Part shown: positions 1-4,476 of the stretch, one piece after another
How the letters are laid out: each line of letters opens with the position of its first letter
Numbering within the stretch: position 1 is the stretch's first letter
Assembly: GCA_017999075.1 (NCBI GenBank)
Contig: JAGOBX010000276.1
Coordinates: 1 to 5,517 of the forward strand
Direction of reading: 5' to 3'
DNA from: JAGOBX01 sp017999075 [NCBI: Candidatus Babelota bacterium]
Lineage (GTDB): Bacteria > JAGOBX01
Length of the DNA: 5,517 bases
Made by a program: the position numbers and the translations under genes
The notes under the pieces: model-generated
Database searches by the model: none
What the model was told of the DNA's origin: nothing
The model's input: the letters and a program-made list of their open reading frames with translations, nothing else

Positions 1-420
1 GGCAGCATATACTACACTATTATCATTTTTAAATATTTCATTGAAAGCAGTAACCCCAAATCCGAAATCATAATTTGAAATGGCATTTCCAAGCTGTCCA
101 GAAAGATTTGTTATTATAGCTTTACCTTTTTCAACCGTAGCCTGAGTCAAATTATTTTTCAGCAATTCAGAAGTTTCGACAAATTGTTTGTTCAGAAGAT
201 TATCTATCTGATCTATTGTATATTTAAAATTTTTATTAATAAGATGTTCGCTGTTCCCTATAAACGAAGTATTCTGATTATTTACTATATTCATACTTCC
301 CTGAAAATTAAACCATATAAGCAATGATATTATTATCATTACCAAACCAAGAATGAATATAGTAAACTTCCCGGCTAAAGTGCGTGTCAAAAAATTTAAA
401 GGTTTTTTAAACAAGTTCAT
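1..420 (-). CDS. Membrane-anchored sensory protein, N-terminal fragment (probable methyl-accepting chemotaxis protein)
   Basis: Only the first 140 codons lie in the window; the gene continues past the left edge. The N-terminus is basic (MNLFKKPLNFLTRTLAGK). A clear membrane segment follows at about residues 19-39, and then a polar, probably extracytoplasmic, helical region to residue 140. The last stretch, around residues 116-140 (NYDFGFGVTAFNEIF then VVYAA), resembles the sensor regions of chemoreceptors and some histidine kinases, where a 'conserved Tyr-Asp-Phe, helix, hVVYA' pattern is common. The ATG overlaps the stop of the upstream CheA-like gene by 14 nt and has no clear Shine-Dalgarno, which suggests translational coupling. 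A CheA-like neighbour favours a chemoreceptor. The diagnostic signalling tip or kinase core would lie outside the window, so a histidine kinase, cyclase or phosphatase output is not excluded. Confidence 0.75.
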   Translation of the reverse strand, partial: MNLFKKPLNFLTRTLAGKFTIFILGLVMIIISLLIWFNFQGSMNIVNNQNTSFIGNSEHLINKNFKYTIDQIDNLLNKQFVETSELLKNNLTQATVEKGKAIITNLSGQLGNAISNYDFGFGVTAFNEIFKNDNSVVYAA

Positions 421-1606
421 AATTTACAAGATTATTCACATCAATAATTTTAATGTTTTTATTTCCGTAAGAATATACCATATCTTTAACAGTTAAATCA
501 AGAAAAATCTCATTGGGATTGATTTTTTTTATTTCAATAATTTCATCTATAAGCAAACCAACTATTCCATTAACTGAATTTACCAAAAGAATTTTATTTT
601 CATTATCACATGATTCGCAAATTTTCACAACAGGAGCAGCCCTGTCAAGAAATCTTATCAATCCGATATTTTTTTTAAACGGATGCCAGAATATTTTTTC
701 ATCCAATTCCACAATTTTTATTATATTCAGGCAAATTACGGCATAAATGTCAGACCCTTTTTTCACAATTACAGACAAAAGATATTTATCAGGCAATGTA
801 ACAGTATCGGTTTTTTTCTTTTTTTCCGAATAATCACGCAAATCAACATTATCAACATGATAATCCTGAATCGAATCAATATTGAGTTCTATTGATTTTT
901 TTAAAGCTGATTCGGTCTGTTTATCGGAATCCAAAAAAAATTCAAGTTTAAAATCACACAATTCCGCGGTAAAATCTTCTTTCCCAAGGTATTCTCTGTC
1001 AGGTATCATCCGCATAATATGAATTCCGCTTTGATCAACTGCCATTAAAAACTGAAACATTTTTATATCTGCAAACATATTTGTTCTATCAAAAATAACA
1101 GTAACTTTTCTGCAGGTAAAATTCTTATACTTTTTTTTATATTCATCGATTTCTTTTTCAGTAAAAACAATTTTATCAGGAATTTTATATTTGGATTTCT
1201 GCTGACCCGGTTTGCCTTCTATTATTTCAGTTAACTGGCTTTTATAATCATCAAAATTAAATGTTTGATCTATATCCGGATCAACCTTTATCTGTTCAAT
1301 GCTTTCTGCAAGCAGATAAATCCCTGTATTCAAACATTTTTTTATGTTCTCATCAAAAGTAAGTTTTCCGTCGCGTAATGCTCCGAACGCATTTTCAAGA
1401 GAATGGGTAAGTTTTGAAAGATTAGTCAAACCGCAGGAAGCCGAATTTCCTTTTATTGTATGTACATATCTGAAAATTGTATGAACAGGTTCAGGATTCG
1501 AACTATCGTTCTCAAGTTCTTTCATACAAACCGCAGTTCCGGCAAGCTGATCTTCAACTTCGTTTAAAAAAATTGAGAGATACTGTTTTCTTTTTTCAGG
1601 ATCCAT
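407..1606 (-). CDS. CheA-like protein with HPt (P1), P2-like and CheW-like (P5) domains, lacking the kinase core
   Basis: A protein of 399 residues from the ATG at 1606. Residues about 3-130 form a CheA-type phosphotransfer domain; the motif HTIKGNSAS puts the phospho-accepting His at residue 49, almost exactly where E. coli CheA has His48. Residues about 164-258 look like a CheA P2 regulator-docking domain (RKVTVIFDRTNMF, then MRMIPDREYL). After a Lys-rich linker (about 259-268), residues about 272-396 match a CheW/P5 fold, including KILLVNSVNGIVGLLIDEII. The P3 dimerisation helices and P4 ATPase domain are absent: there are no N, G1, F or G2 boxes, and the protein is far shorter than a usual CheA (about 650 residues). 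It therefore cannot phosphorylate itself and must take phosphate from another kinase, as Rhodobacter CheA3 (P1 and P5 only) does from CheA4. A TTG at 1642 would add 12 residues but has no Shine-Dalgarno and spoils the family-like N-terminus. It sits between a diguanylate cyclase and a membrane sensor. Confidence 0.88.
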   Translation of the reverse strand: MDPEKRKQYLSIFLNEVEDQLAGTAVCMKELENDSSNPEPVHTIFRYVHTIKGNSASCGLTNLSKLTHSLENAFGALRDGKLTFDENIKKCLNTGIYLLAESIEQIKVDPDIDQTFNFDDYKSQLTEIIEGKPGQQKSKYKIPDKIVFTEKEIDEYKKKYKNFTCRKVTVIFDRTNMFADIKMFQFLMAVDQSGIHIMRMIPDREYLGKEDFTAELCDFKLEFFLDSDKQTESALKKSIELNIDSIQDYHVDNVDLRDYSEKKKKTDTVTLPDKYLLSVIVKKGSDIYAVICLNIIKIVELDEKIFWHPFKKNIGLIRFLDRAAPVVKICESCDNENKILLVNSVNGIVGLLIDEIIEIKKINPNEIFLDLTVKDMVYSYGNKNIKIIDVNNLVNYELV

Positions 1607-1625
1607 AAACTGAAATTTAACAAAT

Positions 1626-1679
1626 TTATATGAAAAAAGCAAATAAAATTATTTTCAATATAAAAAAATCAATCTTCAT
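1626..1679 (-). CDS. Possible 17-residue hydrophobic mini-ORF between the cyclase and CheA-like genes
   Basis: The frame reads MKIDFFILKIILFAFFI and stops. It starts 2 nt after the cyclase stop and is preceded by AAAGGAG at 10-nt spacing, one of the two best Shine-Dalgarno sites in the window. The CheA-like ATG at 1606 lies 19 nt beyond its stop and has no Shine-Dalgarno of its own. The mini-ORF could be a coupling leader that delivers ribosomes to the next gene, the remains of an older start of that gene disrupted at an oligo-T run, or chance. No family is recognised, and it is too short to judge coding potential. Confidence 0.22.
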   Translation of the reverse strand: MKIDFFILKIILFAFFI

Positions 1680-1681
1680 TT

Positions 1682-2740
1682 TTAATCATCTCCTTTACAA
1701 AATTGCACTTGATTTCTACCAGAATTTTTAGCCACATACAATTTTTTATCAGCTCTTTTAAATAAATCACTTGCCGTGTCTTCTGGTAAAGATTGAGCAA
1801 GCCCAATACTTATTGTAACTTTAATATTATCATTAAATTTTTCGTTTTCGATTTTTTTCCTGATTTTTTCAGCTAATTCAATAGCGTTTTCAAAACTTAT
1901 ATTAGAAGCTAAAATACAAAATTCCTCGCCGCCGATTCTAAATATATAATCACTTTTTCTAATTGATAATGAAACAATTTTTACCAGTTCCTTTAATATA
2001 TAATCTCCAATTTTATGTCCGAAAGTGTCATTTATTTTTTTAAAATGATCTATATCAAAAACTATCAGAGATATTTTATCCTTATTTCTTGCCGCTTTTT
2101 TCAATTCATTTTCAATAATAATATTATATGCGTGTCGGTTTAATGCATTTGTTAAACCGTCATAATTCGCCATGTATTCTAATTTTATCTGTACATAATT
2201 TCTCACAACATATATAACAACAGAAATCGATAAAAAAACAAGCAGAGCAATTATTATCAAATTTTTAAAAAAAATAAGTTTTGCCTCATAAGATAATTGC
2301 GTAGTTAAAACCAAATCATTTGATAATTTCCAGCATATTTCACTTTGTTTAATCAATTCATTTTTTGAATTTTCTGTTTTATCATCACGATATTTTTGTA
2401 TATTTTTTTTTAATTTATCCCATTGCATATTAAATAATCTTAATTGCTGATAAAAAATATTATTTTTATCTATTACTTTAAAATTATCTTTTTTTTTAGT
2501 AAAATTTTCAAAAAATTGATTAACCAAATCAATGCTGTCATTTTCAGATATATTTTGTAATTCTAATTTAACTGCACGCTGAATATTGCCTCTTATAATA
2601 CCGGCGGAATTTACTATATGCGCTTCATTTTTAAATTCAGTGAATTCAAGATATACGTAAATAGCGTTACTTACTGAAATAATAAGCAACACGCATAATA
2701 TAAGTAGTAAAAAATTGGATTTTTTTATTTTAGCATACAT
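1682..2740 (-). CDS. Membrane diguanylate cyclase (GGDEF) with PilJ/NarX-like periplasmic domain
   Basis: A 352-residue inner-membrane enzyme predicted to condense two GTP into c-di-GMP. Membrane segments are at about 9-30 and 159-179, enclosing an external helical domain of about 130 residues. That domain starts with VNSAGIIRGNIQR (43-55), fitting the NxAGxxR...R pattern of type IV pilus MCP (PilJ) and NarX/NarQ sensor domains. The cytoplasmic GGDEF domain spans about 187-347. The catalytic motif is GGEEF (270-274), an active variant. Metal and substrate residues are present: Asp229 in FDIDHFKKIND, Asn237 and Asp246. The product-inhibition I-site RKSD (261-264) lies exactly five residues before GGEEF, so feedback inhibition by c-di-GMP is expected. 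There is no HAMP domain; TM2 joins the GGDEF through a short helix. It is the first gene of the minus-strand operon. No Shine-Dalgarno precedes the ATG, and a candidate promoter sits so close that the mRNA may be leaderless. Confidence 0.93.
   Translation of the reverse strand: MYAKIKKSNFLLLILCVLLIISVSNAIYVYLEFTEFKNEAHIVNSAGIIRGNIQRAVKLELQNISENDSIDLVNQFFENFTKKKDNFKVIDKNNIFYQQLRLFNMQWDKLKKNIQKYRDDKTENSKNELIKQSEICWKLSNDLVLTTQLSYEAKLIFFKNLIIIALLVFLSISVVIYVVRNYVQIKLEYMANYDGLTNALNRHAYNIIIENELKKAARNKDKISLIVFDIDHFKKINDTFGHKIGDYILKELVKIVSLSIRKSDYIFRIGGEEFCILASNISFENAIELAEKIRKKIENEKFNDNIKVTISIGLAQSLPEDTASDLFKRADKKLYVAKNSGRNQVQFCKGDD
1690..1696 (-). promoter_or_regulatory. Shine-Dalgarno AAAGGAG at the end of the cyclase gene
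   Basis: The minus strand reads AAAGGAG inside the last codons of the diguanylate cyclase gene (Lys-Gly-Asp-Asp-stop). Its spacing fits the ATG at 1679, not the CheA-like ATG at 1606, which is about 84 nt further on. It is therefore the only good ribosome site serving this junction. Confidence 0.45.
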
Positions 2741-2749
2741 TTAAAATTA

Positions 2750-2777
2750 ATTATATTTTAGCTATTAAAGAATTCAA
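2750..2777 (-). promoter_or_regulatory. Candidate sigma-70-type promoter for the cyclase operon
   Basis: The minus strand reads TTGAAT (2772-2777), a 16-nt spacer, then TATAAT (2750-2755). The expected start of transcription is near 2743, only about 3 nt before the ATG at 2740. This agrees with the lack of a Shine-Dalgarno and suggests a leaderless or nearly leaderless transcript. TATAAT-like strings are frequent in such AT-rich DNA, so this is a candidate only. Confidence 0.4.
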
Positions 2778-2800
2778 TATGAAATATGGGAATGTTTTCA

Positions 2801-2831
2801 AATGGCAGTTCTGCCATTCTGGCAGTTCTGC
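2801..2831. repeat. Short palindromic direct-repeat pair (TGGCAGTTCTGC twice)
   Basis: TGGCAGTTCTGC occurs at 2803-2814 and 2820-2831, 17 nt apart. The first copy is part of a perfect inverted repeat, AATGGCAG-TT-CTGCCATT (2801-2818). CTGCCA (2811-2816) can instead pair with TGGCAG (2820-2825), so two mutually exclusive hairpins are possible. It is a GC-richer island in very AT-rich DNA, 23 nt upstream of the candidate -35 of the cyclase promoter. It may be an operator, a dispersed palindromic repeat element, or an RNA stem. The second copy is followed by AATTTTTT on the plus strand, but no plus-strand gene lies close upstream, so a terminator role is less likely. Confidence 0.65.
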
Positions 2832-2992
2832 AATTTTTTACAAAATTTATATATTGATGAACAATAAGTTAATCTTGTAAAAAAACATATAAATATATTT
2901 TTGAAACAGTTCCAATATGATTTTACATTAAAAAACAAAATTAATAGAAGCAAAAATTATTCTTTGAAATCTTAACGGAATATAAAAAAATA

Positions 2993-3021
2993 TTGACAAC
3001 ACGAATTATTATAATTAATCT
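2993..3021 (+). promoter_or_regulatory. Candidate promoter for the thiS-like gene
   Basis: A perfect TTGACA (2993-2998) is followed at 17-nt spacing by TAATCT (3016-3021), a poor -10. A perfect TATAAT lies at 3010-3015, but the spacer would be only 11 nt. The TTG in this hexamer opens the long form of the reading frame, so the long form is more likely promoter DNA than coding sequence. Confidence 0.35.
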
Positions 3022-3064
3022 AAAAACAATTAATTTTAATTTTAAAAAACAGGACATCATCAAA

Positions 3065-3268
3065 ATGCAGCTTATTATTAACGGAAAAACAAAAAAAATA
3101 AATTCTCAAGTTACGTTCTTGGCAGATTTATTAAACCAATATTCATTAATAAGCAAAAATATAATAGTCGAATACAATGGAGAAATAATAAAAGAAGAAA
3201 ATTTTTCATTGCTAACATTAAAACAAAACGATGCTATAAACATTTTTTCATTTGTTGGCGGGGGATAA
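3065..3268 (+). CDS. thiS: ThiS-like ubiquitin-fold sulfur-carrier protein
   Basis: A 67-residue protein, the normal ThiS length of about 66. It begins MQLIINGKTKKIN, has a central LADLLNQYSL helix and an IIVEYNGEIIKEENF strand-turn region, and ends NDAINIFSFVGGG. The C-terminal Gly-Gly is the residue pair that is adenylated and converted to thiocarboxylate, delivering sulfur to the thiazole of thiamin. The ATG at 3065 is preferred: it has AGGA 10 nt upstream and gives the family length, whereas an in-frame TTG at 2993 would add 24 low-complexity residues and coincides with a -35 hexamer. No thiG, thiF, thiH or other thiamin gene is adjacent, so the gene stands alone. A MoaD-like or other sulfur-carrier role cannot be excluded. 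It converges on the FapA-like gene with a 14-nt gap. Confidence 0.85.
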   Translation: MQLIINGKTKKINSQVTFLADLLNQYSLISKNIIVEYNGEIIKEENFSLLTLKQNDAINIFSFVGGG

Positions 3269-3284
3269 TTTTTCAAAAAATATC
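3264..3284. terminator. Weak AT-rich hairpin at the convergent gene ends
   Basis: GATA-A-TTTTT-C-AAAAA-A-TATC is symmetric about position 3274 with one A/A mismatch, and it overlaps the stop codons of both the thiS-like and the FapA-like genes. With almost no GC the stem would be weak. It is the only symmetric structure seen in the 14-nt gap and may act in both directions. Confidence 0.25.
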
Positions 3285-3882
3285 ATGAATCAATACACAA
3301 TAAATTATCTTTGATAAAAAACTTTGTTTTCGAATGATGAGGAGTTTTAATTCTAATATTGTTCATTTTCCAAAGTTGTATATTTACTCCGCTATAAACA
3401 GTGTGCGCAATTATTACGCCGTCCTTTTCTGTAACTTTAATAAAAGTTTCAACACCCTGTTCATTGCCGAGAGTATTTATATTAACTTCTTTTCCTACAG
3501 AAATTTTACCGCCGATAATTTTAGCATCAGCAGATTCGCTAATGATTTTATTTCCGGCGGTCAAATCGCTTTTAAACACCGAATTTTCAATAATGATATC
3601 ATTTTTAGCTTTTAAAACCGAATTTTGGGTGTGTTTAATATAAATATTCTGTCCTGCAGTAATATTGGCATCCTGCATTGAACCAAACAATAAAAAAACA
3701 CTTCCGCATTCTGAAATAAGATTGCTTTTACCGCAACCGCCATGAATAATAATATGTCCCTTAGCTTTTAATGAAGAATTAGTTATTGACTCAAACAGCA
3801 CCACATTCCCATTAAATTCCAATGGTTTCGGCGTATTTTTTATTTCATAATCAATAATAAATTTTTTTAAATTTTCAATCAT
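3283..3882 (-). CDS. Miniature FapA/DUF342-like polymer-forming beta-helix protein
   Basis: A 199-residue protein. Residues about 22-150 are regular short strands with turns (LKAKGHIIIHGG, ITAGQNIYIK, LKAKNDIIIEN, LTAGNKIISES), as in the right-handed beta-helix of FapA/DUF342. The most diagnostic part is AKIIGGKISVGKEVNINTLGN (119-139, quoted in part: IIGGKISVGKEV), which matches the IIGG...AGKE...GS signature of that family. Residues 156-199 (IIAHTVYSGVNIQL ... TKFFIKDN) match the family's usual C-terminal closing segment. Full-length DUF342 proteins are about 450-600 residues; here the N-terminal domain and the coiled-coil insertion before the closing segment are missing, so the two beta parts are joined directly. 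There is no signal peptide, so it is probably cytoplasmic. It starts 33 nt after the STAS gene, on the same strand, and is probably co-transcribed. The cellular role is unknown. Confidence 0.78.
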   Translation of the reverse strand: MIENLKKFIIDYEIKNTPKPLEFNGNVVLFESITNSSLKAKGHIIIHGGCGKSNLISECGSVFLLFGSMQDANITAGQNIYIKHTQNSVLKAKNDIIIENSVFKSDLTAGNKIISESADAKIIGGKISVGKEVNINTLGNEQGVETFIKVTEKDGVIIAHTVYSGVNIQLWKMNNIRIKTPHHSKTKFFIKDNLLCIDS

Positions 3883-3915
3883 TTTTTGAATTACTGAATA
3901 GTATGAAAATTCAAG

Positions 3916-4248
3916 TTAAAATTTCGATAATGATTCATCAACGTTCGCGCTTGATTCAAATATTGATGAAAATCCTGACATTTCAAAAACTTCCTTTACA
4001 GTATCCTGAAGCGCTGCAAGTATAACTTTACCTCCAACACTTTTCAAACGTTTTGCTATCATTAAAAGAACTCTTAATCCTGCGCTGCTTATATAATTCA
4101 ATTCAGCAAAATCCAGAATTATTTTTTTTTCGCCTTTATCAATTAAAGCTAAAACAGTGTCACTGAATTTTGGCGAAGTTACAGAATCCAATCTGCCGAC
4201 ACCTTTGATGACAAGTATATCGCCTTTTTTATTTTCAATAATATCCAT
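3916..4248 (-). CDS. STAS-domain protein, anti-sigma-factor antagonist type (SpoIIAA/RsbV-like)
   Basis: A single-domain 110-residue STAS protein. Family landmarks are the first strands (GDILVIKGVGRLDSVTS), IILDFAELNYISSAGLRVLL at about 43-62, VGGKVILAAL (71-80) and VKEVFEMSGFSSIF. Ser55, the second Ser of YISSAGL, aligns with the phosphorylated Ser58 of SpoIIAA. In the family, the unphosphorylated form binds an anti-sigma serine kinase and frees its target; a phosphatase of the SpoIIE/RsbU type resets it. No partner kinase or phosphatase is visible in the window, although the truncated sensor at the left edge could carry an output not seen here. It is the first gene of a minus-strand pair with the FapA-like protein and has a strong AGGAGG ribosome site. 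Confidence 0.93.
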   Translation of the reverse strand: MDIIENKKGDILVIKGVGRLDSVTSPKFSDTVLALIDKGEKKIILDFAELNYISSAGLRVLLMIAKRLKSVGGKVILAALQDTVKEVFEMSGFSSIFESSANVDESLSKF

Positions 4249-4259
4249 TATATCTGATA

Positions 4260-4265
4260 CCTCCT
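4260..4265 (-). promoter_or_regulatory. Shine-Dalgarno AGGAGG of the STAS gene
   Basis: The minus strand reads AGGAGG followed by 11 nt and the ATG at 4248. It is a full-strength site, in contrast to several neighbouring genes that show none, so the organism mixes strong-SD and weak- or no-SD starts. Confidence 0.75.
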
Positions 4266-4307
4266 AAAAAATTCAAAACTCTATTTTAATATTAATATAA
4301 CCAACTA

Positions 4308-4336
4308 AATTTATTATAATATATTTTTTTTGTCAA
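4308..4336 (-). promoter_or_regulatory. Candidate promoter for the STAS/FapA-like operon
   Basis: The minus strand has a perfect TTGACA (4331-4336). At 17-nt spacing lies TAAATT (4308-4313), a moderate -10. A perfect TATAAT (4313-4318) is also there but only 12 nt away. Either choice gives a 5' leader of roughly 50-60 nt containing the AGGAGG site. Confidence 0.45.
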
Positions 4337-4384
4337 GATTTAATTTAAACTTTTTATTAATTATCTTATTTTTTTTATAAATAG

Positions 4385-4413
4385 TTTTAATTTTTATATT
4401 AGGAAAATATAAT
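4385..4413 (+). promoter_or_regulatory. Weak candidate promoter for the fibre-like gene
   Basis: TATAAT lies at 4408-4413, with a poor -35 (TTTTAA, 4385-4390) at 17-nt spacing. The leader would be about 57 nt and contains AAGG (4464-4467) 9 nt before the ATG. The surrounding DNA is almost pure A/T, so chance matches are expected. Confidence 0.25.
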
Positions 4414-4476
4414 CATCTAAAAAAAGATTAAATTATAAAAAAATTATATTTTTTAAAAATTTTAAGGTACAACTTT

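Larger units (their letters stand above)
2741..3064. other. Gene-free divergent control region (324 nt)
   Basis: The region lies between the divergent cyclase operon and the thiS-like gene. It has only very short frames on either strand. It holds a palindromic repeat pair at 2801-2831, a minus-strand promoter candidate at 2750-2777 and a plus-strand promoter candidate at 2993-3021. A second plus-strand candidate is TTGAAA (2901-2906), 17 nt, TACATT (2924-2929). The rest is featureless AT-rich DNA. No tRNA, TPP-riboswitch core or other structured RNA was recognised ahead of the thiS-like gene. Confidence 0.6.

Noticed and set aside
513-895. Two plus-strand open frames of 70-77 codons inside the CheA-like gene
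   Set aside because: They lie antisense to a gene with clear domains, have low-complexity products with no recognisable motif, and are explained as shadows of the coding strand.
1607-1642. N-terminal extension of the CheA-like protein from TTG at 1642
   Set aside because: It has no Shine-Dalgarno, and it moves the phospho-His away from the usual position near residue 48.
2803-2831. Sigma-54 promoter suggested by TGGCAG ... TGC
   Set aside because: The GG and GC dinucleotides are 9 nt apart, not the 12-nt register (-24/-12) of the sigma-54 consensus, on either strand.
2993-3064. N-terminal extension of the thiS-like frame from TTG at 2993
   Set aside because: It adds 24 Ile/Asn/Lys-rich residues before a protein that is already full length from 3065, and its TTG is part of a TTGACA hexamer.
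3334-3643. Two overlapping plus-strand frames of 80-93 codons inside the FapA-like gene
   Set aside because: They are antisense to the beta-helix gene, overlap each other in different frames, and show no ribosome site or family motif.
4266-4476. Origin of replication or structured RNA in the very AT-rich intergenic stretch
   Set aside because: No DnaA-box cluster (TTATCCACA-like) or GC-paired stem was seen; the A/T runs are in keeping with the intergenic DNA elsewhere in the window.
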